In this document: positions 1 through 6,548 of the stretch, piece by piece
How positions within the stretch are numbered: the stretch's first letter is position 1
Layout: each line of letters starts with the position of its first letter
Assembly (NCBI GenBank): GCA_902795525.1
Contig: CADBLN010000114.1
Location: 1 to 7,622, forward strand
Reading direction: 5' to 3'
Source of the DNA: an uncultured Erysipelotrichaceae bacterium
GTDB taxonomy: Bacteria > Bacillota_I > Bacilli_A > Erysipelotrichales > Erysipelotrichaceae
DNA: 7,622 nucleotides
Program-made: the position numbers and the translations under genes
The notes under the pieces: model-generated
Told to the model about the DNA's origin: nothing
Seen by the model: the letters and a program-made list of their open reading frames with translations, nothing else
Database searches by the model: none

Positions 1-821
1 ATAAATTCGCGATAAGAATCGATGATTGCTTTTTGAATATTATAGCTGCGAATCATTCTGCCATTTATGGAAATATTAATATATTGTTTAGTAGCTCTGT
101 TTAAGCTTGGTAACACCCCTATACCACTAACCTTGAAATCGAAATCACTGAATTCAAAAGAAAAACTATTCTTAGCTATTTCGCTGCCATAGATGCTGAC
201 AACTACATCTTCCAAGCTTCCTGAACCAGATGTTTGTAATTTGAGCTTATCATCGCTATACAATTCAAAGGAAATATTTGGATAATTAAGTGCAAACTTC
301 TGCATCAAATCAACCACACTATTCAATTCAACATTTCCATTCTTCAGATGCTTTAACCTGGCAGGAGTCTTATAAAACAAGTTTTCAACTTTAATGCTGG
401 TGCCTTGTTGACTTGATGCTGGTGCTGCTTTAACTATCTTTCCATATTCAATTTCAACACCAGTAGAATCATTTCCATCAGAGGTCACAAGACTTGTTTT
501 TGAAACAGATGCAATTGAAGGTAATGCCTCACCTCTAAATCCCATGGTCTTAATATCCCAAAGGTCTTCAGGTTTGAAGATTTTGCTGGTCGCATGTCTG
601 TTGAATGCCTTAACCGCATCTTCTTTGTCCATTCCAACGCCATCATCTACTACTTCAATACCATCTCTTCCACCATTAAAAACCCTTACTTCAATATGTG
701 AAGCTTGGGCATCTATTGAATTCTCAACCAATTCTTTGACTACACCTGAAGGTTTTTCCACAACCTCACCAGCCGCAATCATATTGGTCAGATGCTCATC
801 AAGTTCTTTTATTTTACTCAT
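1..821 (-). CDS. mutL: DNA mismatch repair protein MutL, N-terminal part (3' end outside window)
   Basis: MutL links mismatch recognition by MutS to downstream strand incision and excision. Its N-terminal half is a GHKL-type ATPase. I translated this stretch directly; 273 codons lie in the window and the C-terminal dimerisation (possibly endonuclease) domain lies beyond the left edge. The protein begins MSKIKELDEHLTNMIAAGEV, the usual family opening. ATP-site motifs are clear: KELVENSIDA (catalytic Glu30, Mg-binding Asn34), DDGVGM (59-64), RHATSKI (75-81) and MGFRGEALPSIASV (93-106). The later LFYKTPARLKHLK block has Lys where Asn is usual (LFYNTPAR). The ATG at 821 is the only plausible start because an in-frame TAA sits at 831-833. 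No Shine-Dalgarno lies between that stop and the ATG, so the mRNA is probably leaderless. Nothing suggests the gene is broken within the window. Confidence 0.97.
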   Translation of the reverse strand, partial: MSKIKELDEHLTNMIAAGEVVEKPSGVVKELVENSIDAQASHIEVRVFNGGRDGIEVVDDGVGMDKEDAVKAFNRHATSKIFKPEDLWDIKTMGFRGEALPSIASVSKTSLVTSDGNDSTGVEIEYGKIVKAAPASSQQGTSIKVENLFYKTPARLKHLKNGNVELNSVVDLMQKFALNYPNISFELYSDDKLKLQTSGSGSLEDVVVSIYGSEIAKNSFSFEFSDFDFKVSGIGVLPSLNRATKQYINISINGRMIRSYNIQKAIIDSYREF

Positions 822-827
822 ATTAAT

Positions 828-857
828 ATTTTACATTATTTGCTTTGTAAATGTATA
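828..857 (-). promoter_or_regulatory. Predicted mutL promoter (leaderless)
   Basis: On the minus strand a -10-like TAAAAT lies at 833-828. A -35-like TATACA (4 of 6 consensus bases) lies at 857-852, with 18-base spacing. Transcription would start about 6-7 bases beyond the -10, that is at the mutL ATG (821) itself. This fits the absence of any ribosome-binding site. The elements almost coincide with those of the divergent promoter on the plus strand. This is prediction by eye from consensus. Confidence 0.45.
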
Positions 858-859
858 AT
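830..859 (+). promoter_or_regulatory. Predicted promoter of the nucleoside phosphorylase gene
   Basis: TTTACA at 830-835 (5 of 6 matches to TTGACA) is followed after 18 bases by a perfect TATAAT at 854-859. The predicted transcript start is near 866, just upstream of the GGAGGT at 871-876. The perfect -10 makes this the most convincing promoter in the window. Its -35 lies on the mutL -10 and its -10 lies on the mutL -35, so the two promoters should compete for polymerase. Confidence 0.7.
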
Positions 860-870
860 TTAGAAAATAT

Positions 871-876
871 GGAGGT
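871..876 (+). promoter_or_regulatory. Ribosome binding site that fixes the phosphorylase start
   Basis: GGAGGT sits eight bases before ATG 884, a near-ideal Shine-Dalgarno. It rules against the in-frame ATG at 851, which lies upstream of it and has no such site. Confidence 0.85.
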
Positions 877-883
877 ATTGGAT

Positions 884-1657
884 ATGCCATTAAAAGAATT
901 TGATCCTAACCCAACAGCCGTAATTAATCCTAGTGATTTAACTGACTATGATTCAAATTTTCCTAAGACACTGGTAAGTTGCTTTTCATCAGCAACATTT
1001 GAGAGAATGGTTAACAACTACAATGGTGAACAAATCTACAAAGATAATGATGCTTCTAGAGAATACTGGTTTTACAAAATCAACTACCAAGGAACTGAAT
1101 TGGCCCTTGTGAAAGCCCCAGTTGGAGCTCCAAGCTGTGTTAGTGTAATGGAGACAGCTATTGCTAAAGGAGTTCAGAGAATTATTATTTTTGGCACTTG
1201 TGGCGTCTTGGATAAAAGTATCGAAGATTGTTCCATAATTATTCCTAATGAAGCCTTAAGAGATGAGGGCACAAGTTATCACTATGCTCCTGCTTCTAGA
1301 ACCATTACAGTTAACAAGGATACGATTAATACCTTCACAACATTATTGGACGATTTAAATGTCAACTACACTGTTGGAAAGGTTTGGACCACTGATGGAG
1401 TTTATAGGGAAACCAGAGATAAAGTAACCAAGCGCCAACAAGAAGGTTGTATTTGTGTTGATATGGAATGCTCAGCAATGGCAGCTTTAACACAGTTCAG
1501 AAATGTTGAATTATTGCATTTTTTCTATGCTGCTGATAACCTGGATAACGAAACATGGGACAAGCGGAGTCTATCTAATGATGCCAAACTTGATGAAAAA
1601 GACATCATTTCAGACATAGCTATTAAGGTAGCTTATCAATTAAGTGAAAAATATTGA
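884..1657 (+). CDS. Nucleoside phosphorylase (PNP/UDP phosphorylase family; uridine phosphorylase-like)
   Basis: This is a 257-residue cytosolic enzyme of the nucleoside phosphorylase-I family, which cleaves a nucleoside with phosphate to give free base and ribose-1-phosphate in salvage. Visible family blocks are a phosphate-site IIFGTCGVLD (101-110), IIIPNEALRDEGTSYHYAP (118-136), VWTTDGVYRET (167-177) and the ribose-binding VDMECSAM (192-199, Glu195). FFYAADNLDNETWD follows (213-226), with Asp218 where the base-contacting acid usually lies. The uridine-type Q-x-R signature is not obvious, so purine versus pyrimidine specificity cannot be settled from sequence. I start at ATG 884, which has GGAGGT at 871-876 eight bases upstream. 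An in-frame ATG at 851 exists, but it overlaps the -10 box and lies before the expected transcript start. Length is normal for the family. No terminator separates it from the next gene, so the two are probably partly cotranscribed. Confidence 0.92.
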   Translation: MPLKEFDPNPTAVINPSDLTDYDSNFPKTLVSCFSSATFERMVNNYNGEQIYKDNDASREYWFYKINYQGTELALVKAPVGAPSCVSVMETAIAKGVQRIIIFGTCGVLDKSIEDCSIIIPNEALRDEGTSYHYAPASRTITVNKDTINTFTTLLDDLNVNYTVGKVWTTDGVYRETRDKVTKRQQEGCICVDMECSAMAALTQFRNVELLHFFYAADNLDNETWDKRSLSNDAKLDEKDIISDIAIKVAYQLSEKY

Positions 1658-1682
1658 TAGATTCACAAAAAGGGTATAAAAT
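1654..1682 (+). promoter_or_regulatory. Possible promoter of the DUF937 gene
   Basis: TTGATA (1654-1659, overlapping the phosphorylase TGA stop) and TAAAAT (1677-1682) are 17 bases apart, each with one mismatch to consensus. An alternative -10, TATAAA at 1675-1680, gives a short 15-base spacer. The start would fall near 1689, leaving a leader of about 27 bases. It could supplement read-through from the upstream gene. Predicted by eye only. Confidence 0.5.
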
Positions 1683-1715
1683 TTAATCACAAGAAACACT
1701 TAAGAAGGAGAGGAA

Positions 1716-2432
1716 ATGAATTTATTACAATTATTATTAGGGACATTAACTTCAAATAGTTCCGTAAACACTGTTTCAAAAAAGACAGGCGTTAATTCAA
1801 AGCTAACTTCTACTCTATTGATGGCAGCTATCCCTGTACTAATTAGCTATTTGACCAAGAATGCTCAATCAAAAGCTGGTGCTCAATCATTAGCTGGAGC
1901 TCTAGCACAACATACTAGCACCGCAACAACTGAAAACCAAATTGCTAACGCAGATGTTACTGATGGTTCTAAAATCATTGCCCATATTCTAGGAAACGAC
2001 CAAAGTAAAGTCGTAAGCAACTTAGCACAAGAAACAGGCATGACAGCAGATCAAGTCAATTCAACTTTAAGTACAATTGCTCCATATCTATTGTCAAGTC
2101 TATCAAATGCTACAAATACAGCTGCAAAACAAACTGCTAAGAAAACAACAAAATCAAGTGGTGTTGATTTATCAGATGGAATCGATTTAAGTGATGTCAT
2201 GGGCTTGTTAAGTGGTGGTTCATCACAACAAAGCGGTGGCTTAGGTGGAATTTTAGGTTCATTGTTAAGCACTGACACTTCATCTAAATCAACCAGCAAG
2301 AAACAACAAAGTTCAGGCTTAGATTTGAACTCAGTATTAGGATTATTAGGTGGAACTTCTAACACTCAACAAACTCAAAGTTCTGTTGATGGAAGTGACC
2401 TATTAGGAATCCTAACTTCCTTAATGAAATAA
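1716..2432 (+). CDS. DUF937-family protein with repetitive Ser/Gly/Gln-rich C-terminus
   Basis: This 238-residue protein has no known biochemical role. The N-terminal two-thirds resembles DUF937 proteins: helical, Ala/Leu-rich, with an IPVLISYLTKNA helix near 39-50. No signal peptide or convincing transmembrane segment is visible; the hydrophobic runs look amphipathic. Residues about 16-50 and 98-132 look like two copies of one unit: a TG(V/M) turn, then xSTL, then a helix with (I)P or AP followed by LxSxL. From about 145 onward the sequence is low complexity and rich in Ser, Gly, Gln and Lys. It is punctuated by recurring hydrophobic motifs: IDLSDVMGLLSGG (156-168), GGLGGILGSLLS (174-185), LDLNSVLGLLGG (202-213) and DGSDLLGILTSLMK (225-238). 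The start has a strong ribosome site (AAGGAG at 1705-1710, running on into AGG). The gene ends just before the shared hairpin. Family membership is recognised from memory of the domain style. Confidence 0.82.
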   Translation: MNLLQLLLGTLTSNSSVNTVSKKTGVNSKLTSTLLMAAIPVLISYLTKNAQSKAGAQSLAGALAQHTSTATTENQIANADVTDGSKIIAHILGNDQSKVVSNLAQETGMTADQVNSTLSTIAPYLLSSLSNATNTAAKQTAKKTTKSSGVDLSDGIDLSDVMGLLSGGSSQQSGGLGGILGSLLSTDTSSKSTSKKQQSSGLDLNSVLGLLGGTSNTQQTQSSVDGSDLLGILTSLMK

Positions 2433-2449
2433 TAGAGAATTTAGATTCA

Positions 2450-2477
2450 AAAGCTCAGTTCGTTTGAACTGAGCTTT
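2450..2477. terminator. Bidirectional intrinsic terminator between the DUF937 gene and mutS
   Basis: A perfect 12-bp stem (2450-2461 paired with 2466-2477) encloses a GTTT loop; its core is AGCTCAGTTC / GAACTGAGCT. On the plus strand the stem runs into TTTATTTTAT and ends the phosphorylase/DUF937 unit. On the minus strand the T-run is short (TTTT, then GAATC), so termination of mutS may be weaker. The last two bases of the stem overlap the mutS TAA stop (2476-2478). Confidence 0.88.
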
Positions 2478-4980
2478 ATTTTATCTTTTTCTTCAAACTA
2501 TCAACCAATTGCAGAGCTTCAATTGGAGTAATGTTTTCAGGATCAACATCTTTCAAAACACTCTCAATCTCCTTAAGCTCAGTTGGGACCTTTTCAACCA
2601 TAATGATTTGGTTTTGATCGTTGTAATGTTTCTTATCGTTTTCAAAACCCTTCAACAGTTCGTTAGCCCTTTCTATGACACTATCAGGAAGTTTTGCCAG
2701 TGAAGCCACATGGATACCATAAGACTTGTTTGCTTTGCCGTCTTTTACTTTATATAAGAAAGTTATCTTATCATTTTCTTCATAAACATCCACGTGTTTG
2801 TTGATGACACCATTCATATTGTTTTCCAAGCTTGTCAGTTCATGATAGTGAGTGGAAAATAAGGTTTTAGCTCCTATTGCTGCATCAATGTACTCTAACA
2901 TGCTTTGGGCTAATGCCATGCCGTCATAAGTAGACGTTCCTCTACCTATTTCATCCATGATAATCAAAGAATCCTTTGTCGCATTCTGCAGGGCATTATT
3001 TGCTTCTCTCATTTCAACCATAAAAGTTGACTGACCAGCTAAAATGTCATCAGTTGAGCCAATCCTTGTAAAGACTTGATCAAATATTGGCAGTATTGCT
3101 TTTTTTGCTGGCACATAACAACCAATTTGTGCCAATAGCACAATTAATGCACACTGTCTCATATAGGTGCTTTTACCACCCATGTTTGGACCTGTAATAA
3201 TTTGAATATGTTTGTCATTATCAATGTAAATATCATTAGGTATATATTTTTGTTTGCTGATTGTTTCTAAAATTGGATGTCTTCCTTGCTTAACATCTAA
3301 AATTCCTTCATTCAAAAACTCGGGTCTTGAGTAAGTATTGTTATTAGAAACAACCACAAGTGCATAATTGGCATCAATTGTTGATAAACAATTAGATAGT
3401 TTTTGAAGTTTAGACAAGTACATCTTAACCTTGTTTACTAACTCTTCAAACAATTCCTTTTCTAATCTAATGGCCCTCTCTTCAGCATGGAGAATCGAGT
3501 CTTCTTTTTCTTTTAACTCATTGGTTATGTATCTTTCTCCGGTTGTTAAAGTCTGTTTACGTTGATATCCCCAATCTTCCTTAACTTGGCTTATAGCTCC
3601 TTTTGAAACTTCAATATAATAACCGAACACCTTGTTAAAGCCAACTTTTAATGTCTTAATGCCCGTTCTTTCTCTTTCGCTTTGTTCCAGCTCGGCAATC
3701 CATTTTTGTCCTTCTCTTTGAGCGTTTCTATATTCATCTAGCTGTTCATTATACCCATCTTTAAAGATGCCACCGGCACTAGTAAGTACAGGAGGTTCCT
3801 CAACTAAACTATCGCTTAATAGCTCATATAGTTGTTGACATAAATCCACATTATCAAATTCAGGATATACCTTGGATTCATTAACTGTTTTCATTATTTG
3901 AGGCACGACTGCCAAAGATTTTTCTAATCTTAACAAGTCCCTGCCATTGGCATTGCCATAACCTACTCTAGCAATCAACCTTTCTATGTCGTATAGTTCA
4001 CTAAGGTTTTCTTTTAAATCCTCTCTTTTCAAGACATTCTTATTGAAGTATTGAATAAAATCCAATCTTTGATTTATTTTGTCTATGTCTTTCAGAGGTT
4101 TTTGAATCCATTTTTTCAATTGTCTGCTGCCAGTAGCACTTCTGCTTTTATCCAAGAAACTCCACAAGGTTATCCCTTGTGTATTTAGTTTATTAGCTTC
4201 AACAAGCTCTAAACTTTGAATGGTTGTATAATCCATTTTCAGATAAGCATTGTTATTTTCAAGCTCAAATTGACTTAGATGTTGAATGGATCTTTTCTGA
4301 GTTATTTCTAAATAACTCATCAATCTGCCTATCGCTTCTAACAAGTGAACATCTTCAATATTACGATGTAGATTGTCATATTTATCGCTTAATCCACTTT
4401 CATCACAAACTGAACAAGTTATCACTTCGAAATCATTTAATGATTTAAACGATGTTGGAACAATTAACTCCTTAATGTCATTTGTCAGAATCAATTGCTT
4501 GAGGGCGATTAGATCATGACCAATATTAAAGAGTTTGGTTTCTCCCGTTGTTATTTCGCAAACTGCCAATGCATAACCATAACCATAGTCACATAGACTA
4601 GCCAGATAATTGCTGGCTTTTTCATCCATTATTTCATCTATGGCTGTTCCTGGAGTTACTACCCGGATTACATCTCTTTTAACAAGTCCAACAGCTTCTG
4701 CAGGATCTTCCATTTGTTCGACTATGGCAACCTTGTATCCTTTCGCAATCAATCTTTGAATATAGTTGCTGACAGCATGATAAGGAACCCCACACATTGG
4801 AACCTTTTCTTCAACACCGGCGTTTCTTCCTGTAAGAACCAAATTCAATTCGTGTGAGGCTGTTTTTGCATCATCAAAAAACATCTCATAAAAATCACCC
4901 AAACGATAAAATACTAATGCGTCTGGGTATTTTTCTTTTAATTCTAGATAATGGGTCATCATTGGAGTATATTGACTCAT
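2476..4980 (-). CDS. mutS: DNA mismatch repair protein MutS
   Basis: MutS scans DNA, binds mismatches and small loops, and recruits MutL using ATP. The protein is 834 residues, slightly shorter than Bacillus or E. coli MutS (about 850-860), and is complete. The mismatch-binding domain carries the Phe-x-Glu wedge, LGDFYEMFF (Phe30, Glu32). The connector and lever/clamp region is recognisable (for example SATGSRQLKKWI at 281-292 and GYYIEVSK at 453-460). The ATPase domain has Walker A GPNMGGKST (597-605), the loop GSTDDILAGQSTFMVEM (641-657), Walker B SLIIMDEIGRGTST (671-684) and the switch STHYHEL (709-715). The helix-turn-helix dimer element KSYGIHVASLAKLP follows (752-765). The C-terminal TPIEALQLVDSLKKK resembles the E. 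coli MutS tail used in tetramer contacts. No clear clamp-binding motif is visible. The start overlaps the previous gene's stop as ATGA (4977-4980), with GAGG at 4988-4991 as ribosome site, so translation is probably coupled. This is MutS1, not MutS2: the FxE wedge is present and no Smr domain is seen. Confidence 0.98.
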   Translation of the reverse strand: MSQYTPMMTHYLELKEKYPDALVFYRLGDFYEMFFDDAKTASHELNLVLTGRNAGVEEKVPMCGVPYHAVSNYIQRLIAKGYKVAIVEQMEDPAEAVGLVKRDVIRVVTPGTAIDEIMDEKASNYLASLCDYGYGYALAVCEITTGETKLFNIGHDLIALKQLILTNDIKELIVPTSFKSLNDFEVITCSVCDESGLSDKYDNLHRNIEDVHLLEAIGRLMSYLEITQKRSIQHLSQFELENNNAYLKMDYTTIQSLELVEANKLNTQGITLWSFLDKSRSATGSRQLKKWIQKPLKDIDKINQRLDFIQYFNKNVLKREDLKENLSELYDIERLIARVGYGNANGRDLLRLEKSLAVVPQIMKTVNESKVYPEFDNVDLCQQLYELLSDSLVEEPPVLTSAGGIFKDGYNEQLDEYRNAQREGQKWIAELEQSERERTGIKTLKVGFNKVFGYYIEVSKGAISQVKEDWGYQRKQTLTTGERYITNELKEKEDSILHAEERAIRLEKELFEELVNKVKMYLSKLQKLSNCLSTIDANYALVVVSNNNTYSRPEFLNEGILDVKQGRHPILETISKQKYIPNDIYIDNDKHIQIITGPNMGGKSTYMRQCALIVLLAQIGCYVPAKKAILPIFDQVFTRIGSTDDILAGQSTFMVEMREANNALQNATKDSLIIMDEIGRGTSTYDGMALAQSMLEYIDAAIGAKTLFSTHYHELTSLENNMNGVINKHVDVYEENDKITFLYKVKDGKANKSYGIHVASLAKLPDSVIERANELLKGFENDKKHYNDQNQIIMVEKVPTELKEIESVLKDVDPENITPIEALQLVDSLKKKIK

Positions 4981-6497
4981 ATTTCTGCCTCAATATACTT
5001 CAAGCAACCTTGGTATTCTTTTAATTCTTTCTTAATTTGGTGATACAGCGACACGCTGCCTGGACCAAACTCAATTTCTCGATAAAAATATGTTTCAATT
5101 ATTCTGCTGGCACCTAAATCAAGTATCTCGGTTTCATCTACTTTTTCATCATCAAAGACTGCCACTTTTAAAGAAAACGGCGTGCAATCTATAACATTAA
5201 TATTGTGTATTCCACCTAGAGCCTTAATCATTTCTCTTCTGGTTTGAACTTTCTTCTTTGAATCCAGGAACTCTTGGGCTAAAACAAGATAATAAACCCA
5301 AACTGACGCAAAAGATAACAAGCCATATATAACCGTGATAGTTACAAAGTTTGTAATTAGTCCAGAACTCATATATTTTATTAAGTCAATAAATTCAATT
5401 ATAGTTCCTGGGGTTGCATAGATTAAAGCATCATTAAAACTATATCCCAACCATAAGCTTATCATCATAAAGACACCATACAAGGTGCTTGATACAATTG
5501 TATTCATTACCAACAGAGTTGGTGAAATTATTATCAACAAGTATTCAAGAGGTACCAAGCTTGAAGAGCACAAAGATGTTGCGATTGCTAGTAAAAGTAA
5601 AGCTAAAACTCTTCTTCTATCCATCTTGTTTGAATACTGACAATAAATCCCAATCATAATTGCAGGAACTATCGACATATTAATGACATAGTATGGAGTA
5701 ATATATTTGCCAACTCCTGCTTGAATCATGTTTTCACTTAATTGAGCTGTCCAAATATTGATATCACCTACATAAATTGCTCCACTTGACGACAACCAAT
5801 TGCCGCCTAAGTTACCAAACCAGAAACTCTCATGCAGGATGTTTTCAACCCCTGCTATTTCCATTACTCTTTCTAACAAACCATAGATGAATAATGCTGC
5901 TGGATTACTTGAATTCTCAGCAATAAAATTCAACACCGCTTCCAAAACCGTATAGAAATATGGGACGATGAGAGATATGCCTACACCAATTATTATGGTA
6001 GCAACAAAAACCAGCAACAAAAACCAACTGTCATTGTCAATAAATCTAAATAAACCATAATTTAGTCTTTGTCTTGAATGCTTGTATAACAAAATTATTA
6101 AAACAACCACAATCAAGCTTGCCAACAAACCCATGTTTAATGGTGCTCTTTCTCTGCCTGAAACACTTGTACTTAAGATAAATGAATTATAGAAACTGCT
6201 TGGCAGGTTTTGGTCAGCCACAAACATTGTGACTACATGAAGCAATACATAGCTTATAACCCCAGCAATTATCGGTACAGAATCTTGATGTTTCTTGCCA
6301 ATGACATTGATGGTTACCACAAGTGGGAAAAACATCTTGATGAGGCCACCGCAATATCTCAAAGCATACAAAAGCAGTGACACTGTTTCATTGCTTGAAC
6401 TAAAGTTGTTCCCAATACCCAATAAAATCAATGCCACAAAGTACATGACCAGCGGTGCTGTCAATCCTTCTCTTGTTGCATACCAAGACTTTTTCAT
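4977..6497 (-). CDS. Divergent PTS EIIC-EIIB-like membrane protein lacking canonical active-site residues
   Basis: This 506-residue polytopic membrane protein is related to glucose-family PTS permeases (EIIC followed by EIIB). The N-terminal ~410 residues hold about ten hydrophobic segments (e.g. 14-30, 42-65, 74-94, 122-138, 158-182, 265-286, 297-345, 377-407). The FWFGNLGG...GDINIWTAQ stretch (225-252) matches the usual FWF...GDI..F.AG region. The EIIC signature GITEPIEF is replaced by SSLVPLEY (312-319), so the first, substrate-site Glu is Val315 while the second Glu is kept (Glu318). The C-terminal ~85 residues are EIIB-like (IKALGGIHNINVIDC at 424-438), but where families have C-x-T-R-L-R this has T439-P-F-S-L-K. 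A Cys lies one residue early (Cys438) and the first Arg is Ser442. No EIIA is fused or nearby. It could be a transporter of unknown substrate, a sensor, or a degenerate permease. Start ATG 6497 follows GAGGT at 6507-6511. It is probably cotranscribed with nadK upstream and mutS downstream. Confidence 0.85.
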   Translation of the reverse strand: MKKSWYATREGLTAPLVMYFVALILLGIGNNFSSSNETVSLLLYALRYCGGLIKMFFPLVVTINVIGKKHQDSVPIIAGVISYVLLHVVTMFVADQNLPSSFYNSFILSTSVSGRERAPLNMGLLASLIVVVLIILLYKHSRQRLNYGLFRFIDNDSWFLLLVFVATIIIGVGISLIVPYFYTVLEAVLNFIAENSSNPAALFIYGLLERVMEIAGVENILHESFWFGNLGGNWLSSSGAIYVGDINIWTAQLSENMIQAGVGKYITPYYVINMSIVPAIMIGIYCQYSNKMDRRRVLALLLLAIATSLCSSSLVPLEYLLIIISPTLLVMNTIVSSTLYGVFMMISLWLGYSFNDALIYATPGTIIEFIDLIKYMSSGLITNFVTITVIYGLLSFASVWVYYLVLAQEFLDSKKKVQTRREMIKALGGIHNINVIDCTPFSLKVAVFDDEKVDETEILDLGASRIIETYFYREIEFGPGSVSLYHQIKKELKEYQGCLKYIEAEI

Positions 6498-6518
6498 TCT
6501 TTTTTTACCTCATTGACT

Positions 6519-6547
6519 ATATTATCATTTATACCCTTTGTTTTCAA
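6519..6547 (-). promoter_or_regulatory. Possible promoter of the EIICB-like/mutS pair
   Basis: On the minus strand TTGAAA (6547-6542) precedes TAATAT (6524-6519) by 17 bases. A TG one base before the -10 gives an extended -10 (TGATAATAT). It starts immediately after the nadK stop (6549-6551), within the 51-base gap. It would allow mutS expression independent of nadK. The -10 matches consensus at only 4 of 6 positions; overlapping GATAAT and TATAAA are alternatives. Confidence 0.45.
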
Positions 6548-6548
6548 A

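Noticed and set aside
544..858. Open frame of 104 codons on the plus strand with a hydrophobic C-terminus
   Set aside because: It is antisense to the strongly conserved mutL ATPase domain, has no ribosome site, and its composition (Ser/Thr/Leu-rich) is typical of a reverse-frame shadow.
1655..1660. TGA immediately followed by TAG, considered as a sign of TGA reassigned to Trp
   Set aside because: TGG is used for Trp throughout, and TGA also ends the EIICB-like gene exactly at the mutS start, so TGA is a normal stop.
2051..2365. Minus-strand open frame of 104 codons opposite the DUF937 gene
   Set aside because: It is a shadow of the repetitive coding sequence, with no start signals and no recognisable protein.
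1716..2432. DUF937 protein as a secreted or bacteriocin-like small protein
   Set aside because: It has no signal peptide, double-glycine leader followed by a short core, transporter or immunity gene nearby; the GG pairs recur throughout the tail as part of the repeats.
4224..4448. Plus-strand open frame of 74 codons inside mutS
   Set aside because: It lies wholly within conserved mutS on the other strand, with no ribosome site or family resemblance. Smaller frames at 2509-2703, 6295-6516 and 6740-6946 were rejected for the same reason.
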